Shown in pieces: positions 37,901 to 47,600 of a stretch of 64,000 nt of DNA; positions within the stretch are counted from its first letter, which is position 1, and every line of letters starts with the position of its first letter. The notes beneath the pieces are model-generated. The model was not told the origin of the DNA, ran no database searches, and saw only the letters and a list, made by a program, of their open reading frames with translations. The stretch is from an uncultured Myxococcales bacterium (lineage in GTDB: Bacteria; Myxococcota_A; Bradymonadia; UBA7976; VGTA01). Made by a program: the position numbers and the translations under genes. The DNA is taken from assembly GCA_937146725.1 (NCBI GenBank), contig CAKZRU010000015.1, forward strand, positions 1 to 64,000, read 5' to 3'.

Positions 37901-38306
37901 TGAACTAAGCGAAAGCCAAGTTTTAGTAGAAGAACTGTCTGAACGTTTTTCTGCTCGTATTATTGATGCCTTTAAAGGATTGATCTTATCGGCTTATGGA
38001 CAGTCGGCTCAAGCCTTGCCTCTTTTAGAGGAGGCGCACCATGAGCTGGATATTCTCAGTGGAGATTATGCACAATGCCTTTGGAGCTTAGGCCAACATG
38101 AAAAGGCCATTAATATACTTTATCAATGTATCAGTAGCCAACCAACTTTCTCTGAATACCACATTTCTCTCATTAAATGGCTTCTTGAGGAAAAACGACC
38201 TCAAGAGGCGCATCCATTATTTTTAGACTTTATTACTCTTCACCCAGAACATGAGGAAATAGAGGATTTAGAACACTTGTTACATACTCAGTTAGTCTAC
38301 CATTAG
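34950..38306 (+). CDS. Large TPR-type scaffold protein
   Basis: 1118 residues. A disordered, Lys/Asp/Ser-rich N-terminus (~1-65) is followed by repeated helix pairs with TPR spacing along the rest, for example RLYCGRILIQRGEVDAALALYKKG, SAFHLSKIDEAIKHCETLR and LACVLIKQGDHQYARHIFESL. No signal peptide, membrane helix or catalytic domain. A protein-interaction platform is likely; partners are unknown. A histidine kinase gene follows 27 bases later and may be cotranscribed. Confidence 0.75.
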   Translation: MSQKDQFPVSDDPLSHDMQSSEMLFTSLLKKFEATYATQTQKSKSEADQQKDQDPVKKTVKSPAKDTIKNTNESALALIGLRLDLKAQRLLELAQLYPSCLRELKLYFQKHNLRQQALESDWQKDLVPQALVQYLNYIARQPNDHQIRLYCGRILIQRGEVDAALALYKKGAAYGEDAYLLALKAEISLSQAQFNDAYETALKARRLSQDSSEMSGLVDIELIYFRSAQYLGKEDLIHFPLMQLSLQNPDHILLKARALSQPNPYCTPSEQLAAVYEAYQQQPHRYLRQAYIHALIRNQDYLQAYQEAKSLLKQVTLDTEALLSLVLSAFHLSKIDEAIKHCETLREKLPHSQDILAVYLIILSQNGASFESLKPMFEGLYAHATYSPRIALYCIELLSLWEQYTPAQALTQNLQQDYPYLFRVQMNYVEMLLRLGNLEEAKEYLSILWHNQAFEAILDDGQSVYPQRMHLLSAEIALLSNLEESDYEKEFHTALEKCADQPSKLEFEVRYYIKQQEFEQAKAKAYELCQQKPMNPAYLEYLLNMICQTEADIVPKLIEFEQNLHPVARQASLLTLLAYLLLKKGEAERSKSLCDEALSDEALKQNQVMSFGVQRFMMACETAYVLKHKVALKLWSEQASKHFADHPQIQFYLAMSHWYEGQFSEALYLSLGSLEQSLEQEGCLQDPQFAEQLLITTIWACELEDYQQAKALLELLYEHEASDEHELEALLLRVYLNQDDEVTFNQGVQLAQTWVQDSDLAEHKQKVELLVDWLLEAIPIKSLDSLGEDEGLFDDQMLPSPLNHERLTIALSLLNQYLTTESQDLSLWRRLAMTHVQLEDLDSALFCLEHICTFPDCIAYDYFILSKVFESMGQIDQARSSLERGLSIVEPDERFNYLQNLACVLIKQGDHQYARHIFESLISQVYELAQAELSELDLKADHQDILKDQDSKGAYLVEEWKVESLETSVSELLHLWLAQSLNECELSESQVLVEELSERFSARIIDAFKGLILSAYGQSAQALPLLEEAHHELDILSGDYAQCLWSLGQHEKAINILYQCISSQPTFSEYHISLIKWLLEEKRPQEAHPLFLDFITLHPEHEEIEDLEHLLHTQLVYH

Positions 38307-38333
38307 TAATGAAAGTGTTGTGGCGGTATTTCT

Positions 38334-40001
38334 ATGAAGACCTTATCCCAAAAGGCATATTTAAGTTCATTTATACTGATGCTGATCAGTGTAAGTCTTA
38401 CTTTAATGGCCCTAAGTTCAGTTCTTCATCAACAGAATACCAAAAGCTTATTCCAGCATCTTAAAGCCCAACTTCAGCCCCAGGGTTCGGTTTCTTCTCA
38501 AGAGTTAGTTGAGCTTGTAAAGCAAGCTAAGCACATTGATAAAAGATTTAAGGTGCTGAGTTTGGCTATGTATATTTCTCCTGCTCAAAATCTTAACCTA
38601 GAGTTGATTCCAAGAAATGCCCGCAAGAGATTAGTAAAGAACTTAGCGCTCACCAAATATTCTTCTACCAAATATTACTCATCTTTGTTGATTGGCAAAG
38701 CACTACAGCACACTCAAGATTCAGTTGTATTGATGAGACCATTGGCTGAAAGCTTTATGCAGAGTAAAGCCAACGAGACGATGATTCATGCTTTGAACAC
38801 TCAAGTTTGGGATTTTGGTGAAAAAGTTTATGAGCTTAGCCTGCCTCTTGATCCTCAAGCTTTAATCAGAAATATGCCGATCAGCCAGCAAAAGCCAAGA
38901 TGGCTCATCCGATTCAGTAAGTCATCAGTGCTTGATACTTTAGTCACATTGAGTAGTGAGCAAAGTCATATCTTGATCATTGAAGCTCTGATTTTGATTT
39001 TATTCTCTTTTTATCTGATTTCAAAAATACTCATTACACCACTGCTTAAGCTCACTCACTTTGCTAAAGCTTTACAAGATGATGAGGATAGTATTCCCCC
39101 CCTATCTTTGGCCTCGAGCGAACTACTCGCTTTACAGCAAAGCTTAATTGATTCACATCAGGCTTTGCGAGAAGATCAAAGAGTCTTAGCAAGTTTATAT
39201 CAAAAACTTGCGGAGCATGAGCGACAAGTGACCAGTCAAGGCTTAAGTGCTAAAGTCATGCATGAGATCGGTAACCCACTTGCTTCAGTAATGGGCTTAA
39301 TCGAGTATTTAAAAACCGAAGCCTCCTCAGATAAACACAGAGAGCTTTTGGACTTAGCCTATACAGAACTGACCAGAATTAAGACGCTTTCTAAGCAATT
39401 ACTAAAAACTTATCGGCCTTCTAACTCAAAGGCTGAGCTACATGTTTTATGCGATTGGGTACGAATGATCTTAAAGTATCACAATGAGTACTCAAATATA
39501 GAACTGTCCATCACCGGTGTGACTCATGCTCATCTAGATATTCCTTTGGCAACGCTACAGGTTTCACTACTAAATCTATTAATGAATGCGGCTCGTGCTC
39601 AAAAAGGAGAAGGGCAGATTCGCATACATTGTTCCGTAAATACTGATATTTTGAATCCTTTGAGCCTTGAGCAAGATCTCGACCCAGATCAGCAACAAGA
39701 TTTAATCCAAAGACTTAATATCTATGTACTCGACCAAGGAAAAGATGTTTTGGAAGAGATCAAAGATATGTTGTTTGAACCTTGGCAAAGTACTGAAAAG
39801 TCAGGACATGGCTTGGGATTAGCAATTACAAGATCTTCTTTGGAACAGTATGGCAGTACAGTGAATTATCTGTCCAAACAAGACCGTAAAGCCCATCTTG
39901 AGTCTGCTTTCGATCTGGTAAGGCTCGATCTATTTAATGGAGCTTGCTTTTATCTTTCTATACCACTTGCAGCTTACCCAAGTGAAACAGCAATTCATTA
40001 A
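38334..40001 (+). CDS. Membrane sensor histidine kinase
   Basis: 555 residues. TM1 about 10-28, a ~190-residue extracytoplasmic sensor region, TM2 about 212-236, a HAMP-like segment, then the H box VMHEIGNPLASVMG with phospho-acceptor His310, N box LLNLLMNAARAQ, a G1-region DQGKDV (a degenerate DxGxG), F box LFEPWQSTEKSGHGLGLAI. So the ATP lid is intact. No response regulator is adjacent. It lies 27 bases after the TPR gene and converges on the IgGFc-like gene with a 9-base gap. Confidence 0.9.
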   Translation: MKTLSQKAYLSSFILMLISVSLTLMALSSVLHQQNTKSLFQHLKAQLQPQGSVSSQELVELVKQAKHIDKRFKVLSLAMYISPAQNLNLELIPRNARKRLVKNLALTKYSSTKYYSSLLIGKALQHTQDSVVLMRPLAESFMQSKANETMIHALNTQVWDFGEKVYELSLPLDPQALIRNMPISQQKPRWLIRFSKSSVLDTLVTLSSEQSHILIIEALILILFSFYLISKILITPLLKLTHFAKALQDDEDSIPPLSLASSELLALQQSLIDSHQALREDQRVLASLYQKLAEHERQVTSQGLSAKVMHEIGNPLASVMGLIEYLKTEASSDKHRELLDLAYTELTRIKTLSKQLLKTYRPSNSKAELHVLCDWVRMILKYHNEYSNIELSITGVTHAHLDIPLATLQVSLLNLLMNAARAQKGEGQIRIHCSVNTDILNPLSLEQDLDPDQQQDLIQRLNIYVLDQGKDVLEEIKDMLFEPWQSTEKSGHGLGLAITRSSLEQYGSTVNYLSKQDRKAHLESAFDLVRLDLFNGACFYLSIPLAAYPSETAIH

Positions 40002-40010
40002 CCCACTGAT

Positions 40011-42242
40011 CTAGCGCTTGCTTAAGTTTAACCCGCCGGTAAACGCATAACTTACAAAGTCATCATATGCAGTGACCATAATACTAAAGGGGGCCGTACC
40101 AGAAAGAGTATGGCCACCATCATCAAGCTCCACATGAATATATTTTTGAGTTGCGCCTTGAATGGGTAAAGCAGCACTTAGATCTAAAGCTTGGCCATCA
40201 AGATTGAGTGTTGTGCCTTCAGCAAAGGTAATGGTGACAAAATCACTGTAATAAGTTGCCGGTGTCAAAAAAGCATAATCTCGTCGAGCTTGACGGGCTG
40301 GGGGGACTAAAAAGATTGAGGGATCGCCTAAATGACTTCCAAAGCCACTTCCAGGACTGACTGACTCCTGTCCACTGATAATGCCCATCACAGTGATCCC
40401 TTGGTCGCTCGATAAGCCAAAGGCTTTACGAGTAGAAAACTCACAAAAACCACGTACCCCCAAGGTAATACTTTGTCCATCCGGATTGAGTAGTTGGGCA
40501 CAATCCGGTACGCCCTCGGCACCAGGAGCAGCGGGCTCAAGCTCACTAAAGGGAACAGATAAACGTAAGGTCGCATTTTCACCCTGTGCTAAGATCTTCC
40601 AATATACTCTTTCGCTTGGGCTTCCATTGCCGCGCTCTTTGGGAGGTACAAGTAGAAATTCATTCCCCCAAGTTTCGGTTGGAAAAAGCTGCTCTTCTAA
40701 GTGATCACAAGCTCTTAAATCAAAGGGATAAAAAGAACATTCATGACCACTAAAGACCGCAATGGGTTCGGTTGATTCAATAAAGGTTCCGGTGAGGTCG
40801 GGTTGTGGAATGCGTTCAAAGCCAAAACTTTCTCGCGCATTTCCTCGAAGCAAAAGGGTTTCTTGTTGATTTAAGGTGACCACATAAGCACCACGCTCAG
40901 TAGTAATTCTACCTTGGGTTTCAGCTTGAATCGAATCGTTTTCAGGCAAGGTAAAGCGTACTTGGGTTTGATCACGAGTAGCAACAATCACAGCATTACT
41001 TGGATAGTTATAATCACCAATGAATGCATTACCTCTTAGAGTTGGAACACCAATAAAGCGATAATTCTTACCCAAGGCAGAAGTTGGCAGCAGTAAGCTT
41101 GCATCATTGCTAAAGCTAAAATTACAACAATAAGGTGAGAACTGATAAGCCCCAATGGGTAGGTTGCTAACCACACGATGCGCAATTTGCTTCACTAAAG
41201 AGCCTGCTTCTGGCCAGCGAGCCGCCGGAAGTAAAAAGGTGCCTGTTCCACCGGGTGGTAAATTGATTTGATCTGCTCTAAGTACTCCATTATTGATGAC
41301 TTGATTATTTGCATCTCTAATTTCTGAACGTACGGTTTGATCAGTATACATGGGGGGGAGATCAGTGATATCTGGTACGACAACGACTTGCTCATTAATG
41401 AGAGGTGTTGCTTCGCCATTAGGCCCTAAGATTTGGATAAAGGCTTCTTCAGTATCACTTGGGTTAGTGAGCACAACAGCAGTTGGTGCATTATTGCTGT
41501 AGGTCATGATATTTGGGAGCTCAAGAGTCACATATTCACAGCCTAAATAACTACGCTCAGCACTTGCTTGCGCACAGGCCGGAGATTGACAAAGCCCCTG
41601 CGCACAAGCTCCATCACATTGACCTCCTGAAACCCAAGAGCCTCCACTACATATCGCTAACTCTGTGGCGGTTAAGCAACGGGTCTGTCCCTCGAGGCAG
41701 GTGGTTGGTAGACATTGACCTAATTGGCAAGTTTCATTTGCTGCACAACTATCCAAAGTCCATTCTAGCTCGCTTGTACAGCGTTGATAAGCATTTGGAT
41801 TGTCAGGTAGACAGCGTGTTTCGGCAATCATACACTCTGGGGCGGGAAGAGTCTGACAAAGCTCATTACAAGCGCTTGCTTGTTGACCTTCCTCTACGCA
41901 ACAACCATTGAAGCATCCTTCAAAGCTGGCTGAACGCCCATCCGGACATAAGCAACTTAGGTCAGGGCAGTTATCAGGACTACACTGGTCACACATTTGC
42001 ATCATCATATCACTCTGTTGATCACCACCATTCATATTTGTGCCGGCAGTACTCACCATACCAGCACTTACTTCAGTTCCAGCACTCACTTCAGTGCCCC
42101 CAAATTGTGGAGTTACAGGCCTTAAACCGGTGGTTTCGTCATCACAGCCATTTAGAGTCACTAAACTCAAGCTTATAACACTGAGCCACATGTATAAAAC
42201 TAAGCAGTGATTAACACTTGAATATTGAGTCGGTTTACTCAT
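40011..42242 (-). CDS. IgGFc-binding-type surface lipoprotein
   Basis: 743 residues, AGGAG ribosome binding site. Lipobox TLNGC (Cys33) followed by an in-frame GTEVSAG repeat and a Cys-rich region (~80-220) of short CxxxxC loops. From ~230 a long beta-rich region carries the IgGFc-binding N-terminal pattern: GVPTLRG, VIVATRDQTQVRFTLPE, ESTEPIAVFSGHEC, CDHLEEQLFPTETWGNEFLLVPP. The domain is frequent in Myxococcota outer-surface proteins; ligand unknown, adhesion suspected. Convergent with the histidine kinase gene. Confidence 0.8.
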   Translation of the reverse strand: MSKPTQYSSVNHCLVLYMWLSVISLSLVTLNGCDDETTGLRPVTPQFGGTEVSAGTEVSAGMVSTAGTNMNGGDQQSDMMMQMCDQCSPDNCPDLSCLCPDGRSASFEGCFNGCCVEEGQQASACNELCQTLPAPECMIAETRCLPDNPNAYQRCTSELEWTLDSCAANETCQLGQCLPTTCLEGQTRCLTATELAICSGGSWVSGGQCDGACAQGLCQSPACAQASAERSYLGCEYVTLELPNIMTYSNNAPTAVVLTNPSDTEEAFIQILGPNGEATPLINEQVVVVPDITDLPPMYTDQTVRSEIRDANNQVINNGVLRADQINLPPGGTGTFLLPAARWPEAGSLVKQIAHRVVSNLPIGAYQFSPYCCNFSFSNDASLLLPTSALGKNYRFIGVPTLRGNAFIGDYNYPSNAVIVATRDQTQVRFTLPENDSIQAETQGRITTERGAYVVTLNQQETLLLRGNARESFGFERIPQPDLTGTFIESTEPIAVFSGHECSFYPFDLRACDHLEEQLFPTETWGNEFLLVPPKERGNGSPSERVYWKILAQGENATLRLSVPFSELEPAAPGAEGVPDCAQLLNPDGQSITLGVRGFCEFSTRKAFGLSSDQGITVMGIISGQESVSPGSGFGSHLGDPSIFLVPPARQARRDYAFLTPATYYSDFVTITFAEGTTLNLDGQALDLSAALPIQGATQKYIHVELDDGGHTLSGTAPFSIMVTAYDDFVSYAFTGGLNLSKR

Positions 42243-42430
42243 AGGGTCACTCCTAAACAGTATATGATAAAGATTAATTTAGTGATTCGCTAAAAATGTG
42301 TATTGAAGTTTTTAAGCAGAGCAAAGGCTAATAAACTATATTTTTTTTGACAAAGCTAATCTTCATTCTATTTAAAAGAGTATGCCTAAGTAAGACTAAA
42401 ATCATATTAAGTCGCCCAAAAGGAGAAAAA

Positions 42431-43321
42431 ATGAGTCAGACCCTAGATCAAAGTCGTTTTCAACATGAAATTATCCTTGTTATCGGTGCCGGTACAATGG
42501 GTCATGGTATTGCAGGTCAAGCCGCTCGTTGTGGAGCTCAAGTTCGTTTATATGATGCTAACCTTGAGGCTTTGGAACGTGGTAAGGCTCATATTGAGGC
42601 AATTTATCAAAAGGCCATTGTCAAGTCTAAGATGACTCAAGAGGATGTTGATGGTGCTCTTTCTCGTTTAAGTTTTATTAATCCCAATCAACAGTCTCTT
42701 ACCAATGCTTGTGCAGGCGTTACAGTTGTCATTGAAGCCGCCCCCGAAAGACTTGAGCTTAAACAGAAAATCTTTACTGAGGTTGAAGCTGTGGTAAGTC
42801 AAAGCTGTCTTTTGGCAAGTAATACAAGTTCTTTATCAATCGATAAAATAGCAGAGGCTTTAAATCACCCAGAACGCTTCATTGGGATGCACTTTTTTAA
42901 TCCGGTCGCGATTATGCCTTTACTGGAGATTGTCAAAGGTAAAGCAACATCAGAGGAAGTGATTGCACGGACTCGTTGGATTGGTGAGACCCTATTAAAA
43001 ACTCCGATTGTCGTCAAAGATGCGCCAGGTTTTGCTACGAGTCGTTTAGGCATTGCCCTTGGCAATGAAGCAATGCGTATTTATGAAGAGGGGGTTGCTT
43101 CGGCGGAGGATATTGATCGGGCTATGGTTTTAGGGTATAGACACCCCATTGGCCCCTTAGCCTTAACCGACCTTGTCGGTCTTGATGTTCGTCTAGCGAT
43201 TAGCGAATACTTACATGAACAATTGGGGACTGATACTTTTAAGCCACCGCAGATTCTCAAAGATAAGGTGGCTAAAGGCGAACTAGGCAAAAAAACTGGA
43301 CGTGGCTTTTATGAGTACTGA
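42431..43321 (+). CDS. 3-hydroxyacyl-CoA (3-hydroxybutyryl-CoA) dehydrogenase
   Basis: 296 residues from ATG 42431, right after AAAGGAG; an upstream ATG has no site. Rossmann motif VIGAGTMGHGIAGQ (residues 18-30), EAAPERLELKQKIF, ASNTSSLSI, GMHFFNPVAIMPLLEIV, KDAPGFATSRLG and YRHPIGPLALTDLVGLD define the family. It oxidises 3-hydroxyacyl-CoA with NAD(P) in fatty-acid or butyrate/PHB metabolism. The Ser/Thr kinase gene overlaps its last 11 bases. Confidence 0.95.
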   Translation: MSQTLDQSRFQHEIILVIGAGTMGHGIAGQAARCGAQVRLYDANLEALERGKAHIEAIYQKAIVKSKMTQEDVDGALSRLSFINPNQQSLTNACAGVTVVIEAAPERLELKQKIFTEVEAVVSQSCLLASNTSSLSIDKIAEALNHPERFIGMHFFNPVAIMPLLEIVKGKATSEEVIARTRWIGETLLKTPIVVKDAPGFATSRLGIALGNEAMRIYEEGVASAEDIDRAMVLGYRHPIGPLALTDLVGLDVRLAISEYLHEQLGTDTFKPPQILKDKVAKGELGKKTGRGFYEY

Positions 43322-44672
43322 AGATCAAATTCAGTCTGATCAGGCGGAGAGCCCTACAGCATCTTCAAAAGTGAGCTCTAAAGAGAGCTCAAGTTATGTC
43401 AACCTTGACGCATCACTCGATATGACAACTAAAGATGGAAGTACTGAAAGTTGGTTTGCAAATACTGATGAATATCAAGCAATCGAGGGGCCGGCACCAG
43501 AAAAACAGGATGTAACGGCTAAAAGAAAAGTCAACTTACCATCTTTGCCTTGTGACTTGGATGTATACTGCCTAACAAGCTTAAGAGCCGAAGGTGGAAC
43601 AGCAAGAGTTTATCGTGCTTTTGAGACTCATTCCAAGCAACCTATTGCGATCAAATTACTGCGTCGGCGCTTTCATTCAGATGAATTGATTAAAACAGTC
43701 TTTATGCGACATGGTAAAGCCTTATCCCAAGTCAATTTACCACACTTTCATCAGGTCATTGATAGTGGAGACTCACCTTGGGGCCCTTGGTGGGCCATGA
43801 ACTGGGTTGAGGGAGAAACCTTAACACAAATCATCAAGCAAGGTATTCAGTGGAAGGGAACAAGGCTCATTACTCTGATGAGCCAATTATGTGACGCCTT
43901 AATTGGCTTGCATACCCAAGATATTATTCATGGTGATTTAACGCCTGATAATGTCATCTATCATCATGACCCAAGAAGTGGACAAGAACAGCTCACTCTG
44001 ATTGATCTAGCCTTGCCCATACGGCTATATCGTGAGCAAGAAGCCAAAGAATATGACTCAGTTGAGCAAAGTATCTTAGCTTTTGGACAACCGGCTTATA
44101 TGGCTCCTGAATGCTTAAAAGGAGACTTACCCACAAGTAAGTCAGATTTATATGGCTTAGGTTTACTCTTTTTTGAGTTGTGTACAGGCACACCGGTATA
44201 TAGAGGTGCACCCTCAGAGTTTCTCAATGATTTACTTGAGAAAGAAGCACCGACCGCATCGAGTAGACAGTCTCCTTGGCCTTATCCATCTTCTCTTGAT
44301 GCTTTGATTAGTCATCTCCTTTCAAAGAATCCTCAAAATCGGACTATAAGTATTCTTGAAGTCAAAGAGCAGTTGCAGGCGATGTTGCAGTTTTTGATCA
44401 AGTCTGAGCAACATTCCAAAACCGAAGAATTTTCATCAGCACTTCTGAGTCAAGTGAGAGATGAAGTACAAAGTATTTTGGAGAATAAAAGGACAGAGGC
44501 CCATGAGATACAAAGTAAAGAAACGGACTCAAATCCGGTGATTAAATCATCGAGAACAAGCGATACTCTTCATGTCACGCCTGTCCAAAGCACACTCACT
44601 AAACTTAAGACTCAGTTGACTTGGATGGTGATTGGGATGATTTTTGCTTACTTATTATCAATCTTTTTATAG
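43311..44672 (+). CDS. Ser/Thr protein kinase with C-terminal membrane anchor
   Basis: 453 residues from ATG 43311, inside the end of the dehydrogenase gene. Disordered N-terminus to ~75, kinase domain ~85-350: EGGTARVYRAF loop, IAIKLL with Lys115, HGDLTPDNV (207-215; HGD for HRD), LIDLAL (Asp232; DLA for DFG), AYMAPEC and SDLYGLGLLFFELCTG. Catalytic Asp209, Asn and Mg-binding Asp remain, so activity is plausible. A single TM helix at the very C-terminus (LTWMVIGMIFAYLLSIFL) anchors it. Possible translational coupling to the dehydrogenase. Confidence 0.9.
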   Translation: MSTEDQIQSDQAESPTASSKVSSKESSSYVNLDASLDMTTKDGSTESWFANTDEYQAIEGPAPEKQDVTAKRKVNLPSLPCDLDVYCLTSLRAEGGTARVYRAFETHSKQPIAIKLLRRRFHSDELIKTVFMRHGKALSQVNLPHFHQVIDSGDSPWGPWWAMNWVEGETLTQIIKQGIQWKGTRLITLMSQLCDALIGLHTQDIIHGDLTPDNVIYHHDPRSGQEQLTLIDLALPIRLYREQEAKEYDSVEQSILAFGQPAYMAPECLKGDLPTSKSDLYGLGLLFFELCTGTPVYRGAPSEFLNDLLEKEAPTASSRQSPWPYPSSLDALISHLLSKNPQNRTISILEVKEQLQAMLQFLIKSEQHSKTEEFSSALLSQVRDEVQSILENKRTEAHEIQSKETDSNPVIKSSRTSDTLHVTPVQSTLTKLKTQLTWMVIGMIFAYLLSIFL

Positions 44673-44684
44673 AGATCAATTCAG

Positions 44685-47600
44685 TTACTTGAGTTGGTGT
44701 TCGGCGATATAAAGCTCAAAGCCAGCCCATTCTCGAGGATGTTGTCTTTCTTGAATGGCCACACGCCTAACATGAGTGAGGCAGCCCATCATACCAATCA
44801 ATAATGACCCTTCACTTAAACGCGAGATAATACGCTCCATCATTAAGTCAAAATATTGACCCTGCCAACGGCTGTGCAATAGACCACCGTGTAAGCTTGT
44901 CAGCAAGGTTTTAATCGAACGTTGCGGAACGATATAAGGACTGATATTGCGGGTCAGTATACAACTATTTGCATTTGCATAAACTAAAGCTCTCACCGAT
45001 TCGCTCATATTCAAATGTAGCTTATGAGAAGATTGGTCTGTTGGAAGATGTAAGGTGAAATCCAAAGTTCCGTGACCACTAAGTTCTCCCTCAAAGATCA
45101 CAATACTTGGTGCTTTTAAGCCAGTATCCTGTTCATCAGGACGGAGATATTGCTCGGACCATTGGGAAGGCGAATAGACCTCAAGCGTAGAAGATGGAGT
45201 CTTGGATAGCGCTTGCTCAAGGGCTTGATTTAACACTTGTCCTTGTTCATCACCCATCCCTACTTGATGAATAAGAGCAGAGCCTTGTCGAGGTGCATGA
45301 TTCATAAAAACAGGAGCCGCGGTTGATAGGGTAATTGCAAGTTCAAGTTTCTCGCCTAAGTAGCGATGATCTTGATCAAGTAAGGCAGAAAAAGGAATTA
45401 GGGCTAAAATGTCATTAGGACTAATTAAAAGACGATGTAGCTTGTCTAGCTCTTTTGCAAAGGGAGCTAAAAGGACTTGGTATAATTTTTTGGAGGCTTC
45501 CTCAAAAAGATAATTAGGCTCATTCGCTGAAAGCAAACATTTGAGTAAGTCATTAACGTCATATTCAAGCTCAACTCTTGGATAGTGTATTTGCTGTGTG
45601 ATCACACGCTGATTCTGAGTCACTAAATGACTAAAGAGCCAATCTTCAAAAACATAAAATTCTAAGCGTGCTTCTTGCGCGTTCAATGCTCTTTGAGGCC
45701 ATGCGGGAGTATCTCTACGAGCCGCAAGCTGATTATAGACTTGATAAGAGGAAAGAGGGACTTCTTCTCTAGCAATCCACTTGCTTGTAAAGCGTTGACT
45801 ATGTGTTGCTTGAATCACCTGTGAGAGTTCACGTTTTGGGGTGACAAAATAATAAGGATGATCTTGCTTTTTGATAATTTTAACTAGCCAACGGGCTGCG
45901 GCTTGGCACTCGGGAAAATTGAGTAGTACCTTCACTTGACCTTCAAGTTCATCCTCTTGGATCTTTGGTAACAGGATAGAAAACTGACAAAGATGGCTTC
46001 TCAAAGCACGTTGGCAAAAGCTCTCATAGGTTTTCTTTAAAAGTCCTTCTATCTTATCACCAAGAGCAACTCGCTTCTCATTGGACATGGTATGATACTG
46101 AGGCAAGTTTGCTTGTAAAAAAAGTAGGGTTGAGTGGAGCTGTAACTGTCTTTGTACCTCGCCACCACGAGCGCCTTCAACCTCTTTCAAAACCCTTTCA
46201 AACTGTGGACGGAGCTGTGCTGGTTGCTCTGAATTGATTGACAATTCTCGTTTTAGATTTTTAAGGATAAAAAGATTACTCAAGGCAATGCCGGTGGTAT
46301 GATCAAGAGCTTGAGAGGCCTCCAAAGCTTTTTTGGCGCCCTTCATTTCACCTAAATGTGCGTAACTTAAACCAAGATAAATGACGGTTTCTAAGTAAGG
46401 TTCATAGGGCAGGCTATGAGCTAGATTACTCAGCAGTAAGTTAAGCAGATCTAGGTCTGCTAAAGCTTCTGGATGGTTTGTAAGGCGGACCAAGTCACAA
46501 CTACGTTTGATGCCAATGGTGATTAAAGTAAGCCTTTGATGGTCATGTTGCTCGCTTGCCCACCATTCAAGAAAGGCGACATCGTCATGGGTTAACACCG
46601 GACGAGGTATGGCTCGATTCAAGGCATTATAATAATCGGCAGAAGCCTTTTCAAAATGGCCGAAACGCTCATTGAGCATACCCGATAAAGATAAAGCACT
46701 TGCAGACAGCACCGGATCTCGGAGTGTATCAATGCGGGCTTTTGAGGCAACTGACTCAAGAACTTTTTGAGCTTGAAAGTCATCACCTTGGGCAATTAAG
46801 CCTTCAGCAATTCTAACTTTGAGCCAGCCTTGTGTTTCTAAGTCCTTATTGTGATGAGTCGCTCTTTCAGTTTGCCGACGCGCGATTTCTTGTAAGTGAT
46901 GTTGGCTTAAAGAGATCACTTCTTGCCAATGATGCAAGGCTAAACGTTCAGCATCTCTTTCATCTGCCAGCAGAGCCGCAAAGTCTCGGTGCATTTTAAT
47001 GGTGAGTACAACTCGCCTTTCCAAGGGAGGTGTATACAAATAAGCGAGATTTTCTACTATGGTATGTTCTTCAAGAGAAATAAGACCAAATACCCACTCA
47101 AAGGCAAAAACTGGAGCGCAGTATACAGCCCATTCAAAAGCTTTGAGCAATTCTTGATAGGCATCATCATAGGCTTGTTGATGGTAAAAGTTAGTAAAAA
47201 GAGTAAGAGACTCCTCGATATCAAGTGGTAAAGGTGGCGTTTTGATTTGTGAGCGGTAAATCTTTCTCATCCAATTGGGAAGAGCGATAATATTTAAACT
47301 TTGCTTGCTCAAGGTGTAGCACAAAAGCCCGGAGTCAATTGGACTCAATTGTGCGATTGTTGTGGGACTAATATGAGCTTCAAGAATAAATCTAGGATCT
47401 TTTAGGTTTTGTGGCGGTTCAAAATCTCTAGCAATCAAATGACCTAGTTCTTCTTTGAGTGCTGGTTCGATATGAAGAGATGAATTATGAATGAGTAAGG
47501 ATAGCTGGTGGCTCACCTCTCTACTGCTGGTCGTCGGACTTGGAAGTGCCTTAAAAAGTTCTATGAGCTGGGTCAAAACATCTTGATAATCTGGTGCATC

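Noticed and set aside
41513..41911. 132-residue frame opposite the IgGFc-like gene
   Set aside because: Overlaps a well-supported lipoprotein and has no recognisable domain.
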